Origin: Heterobilharzia americana
Taxonomy: Eukaryota > Platyhelminthes > Trematoda > Strigeidida > Schistosomatidae
Assembly: GCA_944470555.2 (NCBI GenBank)
Contig: OX104127.1
Location: 69,091,646 to 69,155,645 of the forward strand
Direction of reading: 5' to 3'
DNA: 64,000 nucleotides
Shown here: in pieces, positions 1 through 12,360 of the stretch
Layout of the letters: every line of letters starts with the position of its first letter
Numbering within the stretch: position 1 is the stretch's first letter
The notes under the pieces: generated by a model
Databases searched by the model: none
The model's input: the letters and a program-made list of their open reading frames with translations, nothing else
Told to the model about the DNA's origin: nothing
Program-made: the position numbers and the translations under genes

Positions 1-60
1 GATCGCCTGGAGAATGAAGTATTCGAGAAGGTTATTTCAGGGAATGAATCTTACAGACAC
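1..60 (+). CDS. Copy A exon 2 (3' part)
   Basis: Identical over all 60 bases to 52051-52110 of copy B, and followed by the donor GTAAGT at 61. It encodes the end of the N-terminal segment just after the signal peptide, ending ...NESYRH in phase 0. The intron sequence that follows stays nearly identical to copy B for about another 100 bases before diverging. Confidence 0.75.
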
Positions 61-972
61 GTAAGTGATTTACAGGAATAAATTCACCTGACTAGTCGAA
101 CCATTATTACTACAATCAACTAGTGAGGCTTGATCAGCCATCGCCAGTTAGTTTTCAAGGGGTAGAAACATCTGTAGTCCATCCAGGAGGATATGGGGTA
201 AGTCAGCCGTTCATGTGAAGAAGCAGCAATGTTATTATGTGTAGAAATGGTCAACTTCATTCAAAATAAAATATTATGGTAGATTTCATTCGTCGGTTCA
301 TGTCAAGTGGGGAGGTAAGTAACTCATCTTGAAAAATTCAGAATTTTCTGACTTATAATGCAATGATTTATATAAATGAATTTTATTTTTGTATAAATCG
401 AGAGAGGCAGAGAGGTCTGGATAAACGCCAATACAGGGTATATTTCACCAAGCGTTATCTGCAGGCATTTCTGATAGACTGAACTCAAATGAAATACTCA
501 TGGGCAATAAGAACTGTCCATCGTTATCATCACTTTCTAGTGTGTTCGCTGCATTTCGCTGAATAACACAACACTGAAAGCCGTGTACGTTCAAAGAGTG
601 TCATCAGCCATGATAAGGGAATTCTTCTCAATGCTGATGGAGAATACTGACTTTATTTCCTAGTTTTGTAAGTGCTGACTTTAATGTCGAATTTCCTCCA
701 ATGTTTTCGACTCTGACGTAATCAAGTCCTCCACTTTTATATCATCAAGTGATGATTACTAAGTTGACCAAGGAAACTGATCATATGGTCTTCTTTCTTC
801 AATTCCAAAGCCTGACAAAACATTGCCCATTCCTTTGGGATGTGTCCAACTAATAAGTGTCAACCACAAGTTTATAGATGGTAGTTTTAATGACATCTAC
901 AATTATTGCATTTTAATCTGGCTTTTTATTTCACAAAGCGTCAAACAGAGGTTACATTTCTAAAATATGTCG

Positions 973-1115
973 AATGATTTCTGTGAAATGCTTGTTTTTA
1001 TTACCCCAAAAAGGCGATACACTCATAGGATTCATAAACTATAACTCGGATTACGGCGCCATCAACAGTCTCGACGGAGCTCAAAAGGAAATTGGACTGA
1101 AAGTTTTAAATACGG
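973..1115 (+). pseudogene. Copy A exon 3 remnant, NIDO start, acceptor lost and frameshifted
   Basis: Aligns with copy B exon 3 (52982-53126). The 3' half reads in frame as ...LDGAQKEIGLKVLNT and ends at donor GTGAGT. In B the exon is preceded by TGCAG; here the same place reads TGTCG, so the acceptor AG is gone. The exon is 143 bases against 145 in B: 3 bases missing near the start and 1 extra base in a C/A run around 1000-1012, shifting the frame. No alternative AG upstream gives the phase 0 that exon 2 needs. Confidence 0.6.
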
Positions 1116-1708
1116 GTGAGTGTTTCATGAATGATGCGCGAAATATATTGTCCTTCTTTCATTCCACAGCATTGTGAGAAACCATTCCCAGAAACATTGA
1201 GAACAGTAGTGTCATCAAACACATTCGCTTGATTTTAGGTAAAATGTAGACTACGCGTATCAAATAAGACAGTGACTTCATCGGCATACCACAGTTTCAG
1301 GCATGCTTACCTGGCAATATACACTTATTCCATACTCATATTTTTCCAAAAAGAGAATAAGCACTGAATCTGGTGGTTGCGTTCAACTAAATTACTGGGT
1401 CAAGTCTAACCGAATGCCTTGAAACTACAAAATTTATGCAGTTCTGCAAGGTCACACATCAAAACAAGTTGTGCGTCATCGCCATTTCGTAGATCCCTCG
1501 AGGTTGCCAATATGTCTTGCTCATGAGTGACAGAAAGCAGAAAACATATGTCCAGAGGTTTCTCTCCATTTTCGCCATCTTTCTTACATCAGAGGTGAAA
1601 CACATTGTCGTAAAATCCTAAAATGTTGATCTTCAGTTAAGTGAATAGATGAAAGTTCAAAGTAATCAGAAAGATGGGTAAAACAGTTGTATTCTGTTCA
1701 TTTTACAG

Positions 1709-1780
1709 ACGAATATCTGGCCATGAAATGGTTGAATATTAGCACAAGTCGACATGTAGCTGACGAAGTGGATGGTGATG
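1709..1780 (+). CDS. Copy A exon 4, NIDO-like region
   Basis: 72 bases between TTTTACAG and GTGAGT, phase 1 in and phase 1 out. Encodes (D)EYLAMKWLNISTSRHV followed by an acidic end (DEVDGD). The copy B counterpart is 53715-53786, same length with several amino-acid differences. 'YLAVKWLN'-like sequence is typical of NIDO-type extracellular domains, where a Trp-containing strand precedes the substrate-like core. Confidence 0.75.
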
Positions 1781-2995
1781 GTGAGTGAAGTCTATTTTAA
1801 TATCAAATCGCATACGTTAGTAAAAGCTGTCAAAGATTCGTGCATGTAAAACAAAGTAAACCTGATGCATTCGATATATTTATGTGTGAAATCAGGCTGA
1901 ATTATTAGAAATTATATTTCATGTCTTTTGAAACAGGATTACATAAGATTTGATAGGTTTCCGAGTTATGTGTTCTTCGGTGCGTTGAATCGACAAATAT
2001 GCTTCAGAATGATCCTCTTCTGGTTTTCAACTACCCGTGACCTTGTAACAGTGTGAAGGGAAGTGTTACACCACCTACTGCCTTGACAAATAACTTGAAG
2101 CGTGTCAACTTTGTTGAGTCTTCACAAATGCAGTTTGACAACACTGTTTATGGCTCTAAGTCTTTCGAGAGACGAAACAAGGTCAGATCAGTCGAGTAAT
2201 TAGTACCAATAAATGATCACCACTTTTGAATTGTGGTTATTCTCTATGGAAGAGTATTGTTTCACACATATTGTAAACACAAGTGGGAATTTCGCGTGAT
2301 GTATCACCGACTTAAATGAATGTGTGTGAGCAGAGATATTTCCAACCGAATTTCTATAATACAACGGTTCGGTCAATAACATCGCAAGGTTTCATTAGGG
2401 CATCATCACAAATGTCATCAGGTACACTTCCAATTTTGTTAGGCGTCATTTTGACGATGCTATGCACCAGTACTTAACAAATGACACTGAATTGTAAACA
2501 TCACATTCTGGCACTAGGATAATCTGTTTAAACCACACTTACCAGTGAATGTTGGCATCCATATTCCACTTAACAGTTACATCCTCTTCAGAAGTGGTAA
2601 TTAAGAAATATGTTGAAAAGTGAATCTCACCCTCTGCTTTGCGCCACCTTCTCATGCATGAGCAGTCTAGTTGTGCAAGACAATCACCACTTGTATCCAT
2701 GAGTACATAATCGAGAGAGAGCAAATGTTTACTCATAATCATGTCAATGTAATCAAACAACAGTCGACATCTGATTTTCATAGTTAGTTCACCGCACATT
2801 CTTCCGTTTCATTGGCAGTAAAATCTTTGGAACCCTCTAGCAGATCACAGAAATAGCTCATGCTTGACACATCATGAAGTAAACTATATTGTGACACTGT
2901 GGGTCATGTCAAATAAACGAATGTGATATGGATATAAGGAGTAAACTTCATCGCCTCACACAATGCTCACATTACTCTTGTGTTTGTTCTTTCAG

Positions 2996-3051
2996 CTCAA
3001 GTCGTCTGTGTCATATATGCCAACGGGAATATATCTATTTACTATGAGAAG
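2996..3051 (+). CDS. Copy A exon 5, NIDO core strand
   Basis: 56 bases between TTCTTTCAG and GTGAGA. With the split codon it reads AQVVCVIYANGNISIYYEK, the conserved hydrophobic strand plus 'NGN' turn of NIDO-like domains. Identical to 55345-55400 in copy B and to 38123-38178 (minus) in fragment D, while neighbouring exons differ between copies. Confidence 0.8.
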
Positions 3052-3417
3052 GTGAGAAGAATGCTTTCTGTGAGATATCTAAATCGTGTTGCTGAGATCA
3101 GTCAGTTGTGTGATTGATTTCCGGATTGTGTATCTTGCCTAAACTGTTGAAGCGCAATCAACTAGCTGGTCACATTCGTCTTTCCGCAGCAAACAGTTTG
3201 TGACAGTTGTGAAGACTATCTGAAATATTTCAGTTTTGTGATCAAAACTTGTTCATTTTTGTGTGAATTCGATTTCATTTCCCTTCCAACCAAAACTGAG
3301 AAAGTAAGATGTAGATTTGCTGCAACTGTGTGGTTCGTCAACTTAAATTTTGTTATGAGGTTACCAGATGTAGTATTCCAATGGTTATACACCCCATTTT
3401 CCCATTTGACTTTGCAG

Positions 3418-3484
3418 ATACCGACTGAAGGTGTGAAACTATCAAGAAAAGTAGGGATTTTCGATAACTTCTATTTCTCAAAAG
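3418..3484 (+). CDS. Copy A exon 6, NIDO end
   Basis: 67 bases between TTTGCAG and GTAATA, phase 0 in and phase 1 out. Encodes IPTEGVKLSRKVGIFDNFYF plus SK. Identical in copies A, B (55767-55833) and D (37690-37756 minus). Its phase joins directly to exon 8 at 4432 as ...SK-D-STERMV, so no exon between them is needed. Confidence 0.8.
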
Positions 3485-4431
3485 GTAATAAATGCATGGA
3501 TAATGAAACCTGATTTGTTTGATCTTTTCTTTCCTGTTCATTTTGAGTTACCACTTACTTCATATTCATTTGAGGAGTGCATACAACGCGGCTTGCTGTT
3601 AGTACGTAACTGATCAGGTTTTATGAAGCCCTTCCTGACTGCATCATGCACTAGTCTGGTGTGTGTGATTCCATCAGATTTATGACAAATTGGTACTCTC
3701 AATGGTTGATTGATTACAGCGCCACCTATCATGTTTGCATGTGATTCGTACTGTGTCATCAGAAGCGGTCCATGGAGCAATCTTACTGACAACCACTGAT
3801 GCTCGCTCACCTTACCGTTTGTCTCTTCCACATCAGAGATATTATTACAGGCATCTAGAAGTGGGGCTAATATTCGCTTCATTACGGTGGATCTCAGTTT
3901 TATCTAGTAAGTAATCACGAACAGAGTAAAACTCAAGTTAAATCCTGGTATCAAAAGCATATTCTGCATATACTGTTTGCATTTTGTAACCGTTTATTTC
4001 AGAATGAACAGACATGATGACGCTTTCTCGTCTACTCGCAGATAATTTTGGCATTTCGGATGATGTGCACTAAAGACGGAAAAGTAAGGGTTGTGAGTTG
4101 GACAGACAGAAGAACGTAAAAATTTGCAACCATTACAATTGGTTGGCAACAACGCAATCCACATTACTGTTAGTCATGTCATAGAAAGCCTAATAAACAT
4201 TATCAGTTACAAAACACCAGTGGAAATGAATAATGCTTATTTTTCAGGATTACACAGTGATCTGATACTGCTGAAATCACAAATGATGACTTTTGATACA
4301 TAAAACAATGCGTTGTCAATCACCGACATGTCCCAATCATCTGTAATGAAGGATTCAAATGATAGAACTGCTTAATGAATATCAAACGAGTGTATTCATC
4401 CCAGTTTCCTGTTCCCTATTTCTTTCAATAG

Positions 4432-4524
4432 ATTCTACTGAACGGATGGTTACATACAGTTGGATTGCGATACCATTATCAATGGTAAAGTCTGGCACGC
4501 TGGTGGAATTCACTCCGAATAAAA
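4432..4524 (+). CDS. Copy A exon 8, linker between NIDO and PSI
   Basis: 93 bases between TTTCAATAG and GTATGT, phase 1 in and 1 out. Reads (D)STERMVTYSWIAIPLSMV then KSGTLVEFTPNK. The stretch 'SGTLVEFTPNK' runs straight into the first PSI cysteine in exon 9. Copy B 56760-56852 differs at a few codons; fragment D carries this exon on the minus strand at 36650-36742, apparently identical. The label 8 leaves room for an unproven exon 7. Confidence 0.75.
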
Positions 4525-7500
4525 GTATGTGCATTTGAAGTCTACTCAGTTAATTCCGTTGCAATTATTGAATACTGACACAGAAATCTCATTTCTTCCA
4601 TGAATTCATGTGAAACGCATATTTCACTACTCAGCTACTGATACATTTATAGTAGGTTTTATTCTAGTGATTTCAGCTATTGTGCGTTATTCATAGGGTT
4701 ATTTCGATTGGTTTCGTTCAATTCAAGTTGTTCTCTCTCTCTCCCCTTCTTGTGCAATGTGCTCACGCCAGAGGAAATTCATGTGAAAGGCAGAAAGAAG
4801 AGCCTATCACAGACTTTTCGAATTTATTCCGAAACCCCCTTGTAATGGGGATCCAGCAGTTTGAGCAACACATTTCCTGAGTACCAACTGATGAACAGAG
4901 TACATTGGGGAGGCATGAAAACGCTCTCAAACAATCAACAACCACAGAAGCTATGATCTTCTGTATTTTGTTGAAGCTATTAGAACCAAACGATGCAAAC
5001 TAAAGTTGAACGTTCGGAAAACAGTAGTTAGGGTTTTTGGAACTCCAGGAGCTCATCTACACATCGTTCTGATGTTCTGTTCATTCACATAATATTTTAT
5101 TGTCGTGATCATTTGTGCTAAATGTTTTACATTTACTTCACACTACACTAAGATTTTGTTCCAGTAAGGTCAACTTACTAAACTTTGTTTTCGGACTGTA
5201 ATGAGCTTAACATTCCCCTGTATTCACATTCACAATCACCTTTCTTTATTTAGAACATTCTACTTGGGGTAGGACCTAACACGCCAGAACCAGTGGTATT
5301 TGAGGACGACGATAGATGATAATTGGCCAAATTAACTGAAGTGCTAGTTAGTGTGCAGTTGACTGACTGGTCTCGAAGATAGATTACTTCATCTTCAGGA
5401 AAGAAAAGACATCTTCCTGTGATAATTCCAGGCTAACCAGTTGACTGAATATTGAGTGCATGTAAGATTGCATGTCCTGTGATTAGTAGATGTCTGAGTG
5501 TGTCTTCAGAACAGCGAAATCGACAAGAACAAGCAGGTTTCTGAACTGATATTAGGGTGTATCAATTTGATTTTCATCCTCTGCCTGATTTCTCAAAAAA
5601 GCACACTCATGTGTATATTTTGAAGTTAAGGTGGCATTCAGCCACATGAATCGAGAGTTACCTTGAGAGTATCTGTGACTGAATAGAGTACTGTGTAGGT
5701 AAATCACCCTATTGAAGGGTGTACATTCAAACATATGTTGATGTGGCGCAGCCAACTATCGGGTATCAAGTGAATTATCCATGTCCAGTGATTTTAGTGA
5801 AGGCCTCACACCTTCATTATTTTCACCAAACTCTTTTATAGAGGTGGATATCAGTGTGTCACTCTCCTCGTCTGACTTCCATAACAGACAATGAATTCTT
5901 CTTAGGCTGTTTCCTTTCCACCCAGTGGTTAGCACTTTCTTCAGAATAGGTCTTGGCTAGTGCTTCGTCTGGTGGAAGTAAGTGAGGTTATCCGACATGG
6001 TGACTACTTCTCTTACTTATGCATTCGGATCAGAGTTGATGACCCAGTGACCAGTGAAATCTCTGTGTGGATACAGAATATTCGATCGATGTTTTCTAGC
6101 CAATATCTCATGTTGTCTGCGAGGCTATTATTCCTTATTAAATGTTCACCGCACCATTCATACGTTTACTCTGTTCCACTAGATGTCTACTAAACATGGT
6201 CTTTGAAGATGGAGGTCAAACAAAAGCCCTAGTTGTCTGGCCTCAGTTGGCTATGTAGACCAAGCCATCTGTGGTAGAATCACCACTTCAGTAACCTGGA
6301 ATTTAGGTGTGACTTTTGGGTAGAAGAAAAGAGAAGAATGAGGAAGTTGCGAATCCTCATTGATTGAGTTGTCTGGGGAACGTAAACTGGATCTGTGCAG
6401 AATATAAGCTGAAGGCGAGTAGTCTACATGATGGTGAAATGTACATGAAGTTTGTGACCGTTGGTATAAGCAATGAAAAGAAACGAATACTCACTGATTA
6501 TAGCCCGAGTAACCGGTGGAATCAATGATTGGAGACTTAAGATGATATAACTCAGATCGAATTCCACTGACACACACGCTTCCACACATCGTCTTCATAC
6601 TAATTTACACATTGACTTTCTGTGTTGGTTCATCTATCCCTCCACTTATTTGATGACATTCGTCATGTTTGATTGCTGTCCACATTATTTCCTGATTTTT
6701 AGTATTTCTGACTTTAAACTAGATAGAGTGACGTGACGTGGGGTAACTTTACATGCTGGGCAGCAATTCCAGGTCTCACTTTGATACTTACAGACTGAAT
6801 GACCGACTGCTTGACTGACCGGCTCACTCTTCACCTTACTGAATGAAATGACTATGAAATGACTATACATGTAAAATATTGACAGTTACCGCAACACTTA
6901 CTTTGCTTCATGTGACTGAATTCTGATTAGTTGACTGGAGTTTGTTGGATTCACACCGCAAACACAGATTGAATTTGCGTAGGTGTGTGCGTAGCTGACG
7001 AGAACTTGAAGAAGTATCATGATATAGTGTTGCCTAGAACTGACTGTGCTTTATCAAAGTGACAGGTTTGTAGGCTGAAACATTCATCAACTATGTGATG
7101 ATAATGGGATATGCGCGACCTGTGTATCAATCAAGAGCACTGATATTGTAAATCTCTTCAAATAATTGTCAGAGAATAATGATTTAGCGAATTGCTTTGA
7201 CCTCCTGTTATATGCATCAAAATAGGTGAGCAAAATGAACCAGATGCCAGTGAACTGTCGCATCCTGAATGCATTCTTGTCGTATTAATTTACAAATCAA
7301 AGACAAATTATGAGTAGAACGTTAGACACAGGAATCATTTCAAGTAACATATAGTGTGATGTCTTCGGAGAAGGTGTAGTGAGTAGGATATTGATCAGGG
7401 CAGGCTGATTATAACAAGGTTTGGGGATGAACATGAGTCGTAGTTGAATTACTGCCATTTTTCATACGGTTATGGTGCTCTACCGATTCGGACTTCGATT

Positions 7501-9237
7501 ACAATGCTGCCGAATACTGTTCTCTTCACTTATTCCGGCTGCTCAGAACATATCAACATATTCATATCCTGATGTAAAAATGAACAATTATTATGTTCGA
7601 AATGGTATCCAGCAAGTGATACAGTTTCACTTTGTGACATTACTTATAAACTGACTAAAATAGATTTATAACCTACTACAGTGATCACGTTCTACTCCTA
7701 TATAAGAGATAGGGACTCGCTGGCGTTAACGCTGATGCTAAACAATCTGGTACGTTGATAGATCCTAGCATTAGATGAGGAGTCCCAGTATAAATTGTTC
7801 ATGGTTCAGTTCCTAAATATTGTGAGTAGTAGTGAAGTAGAAACTTTACATGAGGCACTTTATTCGAACATTTTGAATTCTGACTAAGGACGTCGATCCA
7901 TGGAAATCATACTTCCAAGCCTGAAATTTCCAGATATTTGAGTGTCTTAATTTGCTAAGACAAAGCACAAACATGCAACCTATTAAATGAGATATGGCGA
8001 TATGGTGATGACATGCTTCTCGTATCCAATAACCTACATAAGACATCATGCCCATTGTCACTCTTCAGTAGTGTTCATGAAAACGCTGCGTTCACTAGTT
8101 AACATGAAAAAAATGATATTTTCAGGAACTTTAGACACTGCAGTTGAATGTAGAAAGGATGGTACTCTTAGATCACCTAGACTACACTTAAATTTCTACA
8201 AATTTCACCTGATCATTCTTAACAGACATTGGTCAAAACACCATTTTACGGAGCTTAAAGGATACTTGTAAATCACAAAGTAGAGAAAGCGTTGGTGGGC
8301 ACTGATGATGCTCACTGGTTCAACCAAGCATCAATGGGTTTTTTTTTCTAATGGTACTTTTAATTGCATCTTAAAGTGAAAGTACACTTCGGGTTGCAGC
8401 CATATGACGAGAAGAGAGGGGAGGGCATATTTTCGATTCTCTTGACATGTGCCGAAGTGTCAACTACGCAGGAGGATCATTGCTTCTAGGAGTGCACTCA
8501 CTCGGCATTTCACCGAGATTGGGAAGGTGTATGCCTGAAAATTCTCCAAATTGTTCAGCAAGCAGTGTGATAAAACGTTTCCGAATCTTACTGAGAATGT
8601 AGCGATCAGACAAGTGAAACCTGAATTTTGTGTCCAAAATGAAGTGGTGATCAGACCTACCTTGCCCTACTCACCCACTTTTCCAATCTTCATTTCATTC
8701 GGATGGCATTAGCTTATTACCAGCCGGCTGATTCATTCGTTTCCAAGGGGTCATCAAAAATACCTGCTTGTCCTGAACACAGTCTCCCATGAATAATTGT
8801 ACCTGTCTAGATTTTGCCACGCAGCAGTATGAACCCGTTTTCCAGTATTGTCTAGAAGAGGTTCTGCGATGCACGTTGGACTTTCAAGACAATGATGTCA
8901 TTCATCATCATAACAGCTAACATTTCAATGTTACGCTGTGAGGTGTACTTATTTCATGAGAGGTTTGGGAAAGGTTCCTTGTATTATCAGCTATACGACG
9001 AGGAACAGTGTATTCAACAGCCTCATCTACATGTTTTATTAATGAATCTATGCCGTTTCTAATAGGCTTAACATTTCAGTTCATCTGAATCTCAATAACA
9101 GTCCCTACGTTGAGAACAACTACTTCAGGTTTTCCAATATTTTCACAACACTGAAAACACCATCCGACATTAGGGGTAGTGCTACATTTACGTCCACATG
9201 CTAACTAGAACCACATCTTTCTTTCATTATATTATAG
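4525..9237 (+). other. Copy A intron 8, no gene seen
   Basis: About 4.7 kb without a supportable coding exon. It aligns loosely with copy B intron 8 (56853-61039) in many places, and strongly at 5463-5690 against 57765-57990. The inverted fragment D follows this intron only to about 4727. Several open frames of 60-94 codons lie here (5552-5755 minus, 5960-6193, 7472-7654, 7987-8271), but none has a recognisable motif or splice-compatible partner. Confidence 0.5.
5463..5690. repeat. Short block highly conserved between copies A and B in intron 8
   Basis: About 230 bases that match 57765-57990 with only a handful of differences, whereas the sequence on either side looks about 80-87% alike. No donor, acceptor or conserved reading frame explains it. 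It could be a conversion tract, a constrained intronic element or a dispersed repeat. Confidence 0.5.
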
Positions 9238-9392
9238 TTTGTTCGGAACAGACAGATCCGGACGCATGCAGTCAAGCATCTACAAATGATTTCCAGTGTT
9301 ACTGGTGTCCAGAAATCAGTGTTTGCAGTAACGGTCGTGATGTCCACTATCCGAATTGGATAAATACGAATTGTTCAACTGAAGTGACCACT
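9238..9392 (+). CDS. Copy A exon 9, PSI domain
   Basis: 155 bases between ATTATAG and GTGAGT, phase 1 in and phase 0 out. Joined to exon 8 it reads NKICSEQTDPDACSQ..., then FQCYWCPEISVCSNGRD..., ending NCSTEVTT. Six cysteines with the C-x-W-C spacing mark a plexin-semaphorin-integrin (PSI) fold, a disulfide-rich extracellular module. Intact here; the copy B version has a stop in place of the tryptophan, and fragment D lacks it. Confidence 0.8.
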
Positions 9393-10076
9393 GTGAGTTT
9401 GATGCATTTACTTTAATCTGATTTCATTCAACACTAAATATTTATTCCGCTGTATATTAATGACCTATATGATAGTCATATGGGCGTTAACCAAGCATTT
9501 CCAAATGCAAAAGAAATTTGAAGACGGTTAGCACCGACAGTTGAAAGAGTTCCGGTGGCAGACATGAAGCTTCTGTGCTGTGGGCTACATTCTGGATAAA
9601 TGGTTCCTCCCCAGCATGTTTCTTTATGCAGACAGCCTGTGAGTGAACCATGAAAACATCTCATGGTAATTAGACGAATGGAACAATCTCGAGGTGCGGT
9701 GATTATTATTGGTCACTTGAGGGAGGAAGAGAATTGTTGGTTGATATTACCATCAATATATGGTCCGCCATGTCGTTGACCACTGCTCTCATGTGAGCTG
9801 TCTTCCACTGCGTCATAAAGCAGATATCTATCTCATGGGGAGATTGTTAACACGCACCATTTCTAATTGAAGAAATCCATATTGCTGTCAAGTGTATCAC
9901 TTGAAGTTCCGAAATTCTTTCGTTTATGTGTTCACCAGGGTCATATGATTAGGTACTTGCTAGATCACCTCATCGTGGAAGTCAGCCCCTTGTGTTCAAT
10001 GAAGCTATAAACATAAGATTTTGCATTGGAATAGACGTTTATCTGGCAAAATATGAAAATGTGTACACGAACCAGT
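9393..10076 (+). other. Copy A intron 9, 5' part
   Basis: Non-coding. 9850-10045 aligns with 61400-61580 in copy B intron 9, so it is ancestral intron, interrupted at about 10077 by the LINE below. Copy B, where the two flanks are almost adjacent (about 61580-61625), shows the uninterrupted state. Confidence 0.5.
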
Positions 10077-11061
10077 CATCATCATCATGAGTATCAACAT
10101 AGGACCAGGCATTACTGCGAAACGATCCAAGTTGCCACAGCTCATCTCACATCAGTACATCAAGTAAAAAGGCAGTGAAGTGGAAGATGAAGAAGGAAAA
10201 AAAATTCAGTCAAAAGAAATGTAAAGTGCCAGAAGAGAGAAGGGAAGAATGAGAAAAAGGTGGGATTCGGTGTCGCATCGTTATGATGAGGACAATGTGT
10301 GTATACATCTGCGCCACTGACATCGCTTCTCAGCCATGTGATCACCTGGACTCAGTTTCCAACCACTGGTTCCTCTTGTCCCACGGACCCCAAACACCTA
10401 GTCTGCATCGCCCCACATGACTCAAACCAACAGTCAGAGACTTCATACATTGGTGCCATGTTTTAGTCTGTCCACCTCAGGCCCTTTTCCAGTCTGGACC
10501 TACTTTAGCCAACATTGTGTGACGAGGTGATCGACGACTAAGCATACATAATACGCGTCCCAACCATCTCAGTCGATGAAGGTTCATAACCTCGTCAACT
10601 GATTCACCTCTACTCCCTAAATCTCTACATCTGACTTCTGCATTACTCACGTCGTGACACCACAGAGTATGGCCTACACTACGAAGACAACATTGGTCAA
10701 ACACCTGAAGACTTCTCATGTCTTCCACCTTCAATGGCCATGTTTCACAGTCATACAGTGCAACAGACCGGACTGCTGTGCACTACATGCGACACTTAAT
10801 AGACAATCGGATATCATGGCGGCACCACAGGTGGCGTAAGTTGGTGAAAGCCAGACGAGCCTTTTGCACCCATGCAGAGATTTCATCGGCAACTGAGCCA
10901 GCCACCATGGTTGATCCCACTTCCCAGGTAAGTGAAGTGGTCGACACACTGTACCTTTACACTCTCTATTGTTAGCCAGGGAACCGTTGAAGACCAATCT
11001 TGGAGTAACAATTTGCATTCGGGTGGTGAGAAACACATTCCAAACATTCTCAAATTAACAC

Positions 11062-11880
11062 TCAGTGTTCAGAAGACTGCATCTTGTTAGCGTCTTCACA
11101 TAACAGGACAATGTCATCTGCATATTTTAGGTCTAACGAAAATTCTCCTGTGATTAGGTCAACGTCTGTGTAACCAGGCGACGAGAGGGGAACCTCGATA
11201 AAAATATCTATGATAAAGTTGGATAAGAATGGAGAGGGTGGGCACGCTTGACGGACACCACTCGATGAGTACAGCTCACCGGACATCTCACCATAGGCTC
11301 TAGCACGCCCACAAGAGTTCGAGTCGAGAACCCTCAGTAAGGTGACGTACTTACTCTGCATGCCTCTCAGTGGAAGATATTGCCATAAGACTTCTCGATT
11401 AATGGGGTCGAATACCGCCTTCAGGTTGGGCGTTGGCAAGCGTACCTATGTTCCAGAACCTGGCGCAGTGTGAATATTTGATTGATACACCCGCGGCCGG
11501 GTCTAAAGCCTATCTGGTTTTCTTGGGCTTGCTGTTCCCGAGCGTCGAAGAATTATAAGACCTAGGATCTTGGACACCGTGTTCGTCAGGCTGATTCCTC
11601 TGTGGTTATCACAGGAGTACTTCTCGCCTTTCTTGAAGACTGGGATAATCAGTGACTTAGACCAGTCAGAGAGGATCATATTTAATGCCCATATACTTGT
11701 CAATACTTCCATTAACCTGACTAAGAGCAGTCTACCACCATCCTTGTAATACTCTGGAGTTAGTCCGTCTGGTTCTGCCGCCGTTCCTCGTTTCAGGTTA
11801 CATACTACTCTTTCGACTTCTGCTAGTGTTGGGGGGCTTATCTCAATGTTCTGTCCAGGATCCGACTGGATAGCGGGCAA
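11062..11880 (-). pseudogene. LINE reverse transcriptase core, frameshifted
   Basis: Two minus-strand open pieces (11503-11880 and 11062-11439) cover the RT domain. The first holds the 'AEPDGLTPEYYK' and 'NHRGISLTNTVSKILG' blocks (RT motifs 1-2 region). The second holds 'SGVRQACPPSPFLSNFIIDI' and 'LKYADDIVLLCE' (motifs 4-5, catalytic YADD). They are separated by a frameshift and stop near 11440-11503. RT copies element RNA at the target site; this copy cannot make a continuous enzyme. Confidence 0.8.
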
Positions 11881-12122
11881 CGCAATGATGGCTGGAGGCC
11901 ACCACCACCACGTAGGAACGTTTGGCTTTCGGGAAGAGACTAGACAGTTTGTGGTAGAACTCGTCCCTCACTCCATCCAAACTGCAGTCAGTGGGTGCGT
12001 AGACGGACACTACAAAGAGACAACGGCGAGTCCTACTACTCCCTTTAGTTCCCACTGCGCCGTTCGGTTAGATAGCGCTGAGATGATTATCACCTGGGAT
12101 CCAGTCTAATAGTGAGTTTTCT

Positions 12123-12360
12123 AATAATATAGGTGTAACTTTTGGGCACTGTGGTAGAATTTAATTCCTTATTAGATTTGTTTATTTGATTTATAACCCA
12201 CAGTGATCTAGTATTATTTACTTGAAGACGTTTCGAGCATAAATTAATGCTGATAATCATATCAATGGTTATGAGCATTAATTTATGCTCGAAGCGTCTT
12301 CAAGTAAATAATACTAGATCACTGTATGTTATAAAACAAAATAAGCAAATCTAATACGGA
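12123..12360. mobile_element. 238-bp foldback retroposon insertion with 12-bp target duplication
   Basis: Two inverted copies of a roughly 75-bp unit (arms about 12168-12240 and 12270-12345) around a short, itself partly palindromic centre, plus a single-copy tail of about 45 bp at 12123-12167. The whole is bounded by AGTGAGTTTTCT at 12111-12122 and again at 12361-12372. It interrupts the LINE endonuclease coding region. Removing the insert and one repeat re-aligns the LINE frame ('...RAENSL' to 'LLDWIPG...'). The inverted duplicate has the same insertion at 35200-35437. Confidence 0.8.

Noticed and set aside
151..203. Extra exon between exons 2 and 3 in copies A and B (CCAG ... GTAAGT)
   Set aside because: In the phase required by exon 2 (phase 0) the copy A version has an immediate stop, and the other frames do not join exon 3.
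3538..3882. Antisense open frame of 114 codons (also 37292-37636)
   Set aside because: Lies wholly in intron sequence; it recurs only because the region is duplicated, and copy B breaks it after 56007.
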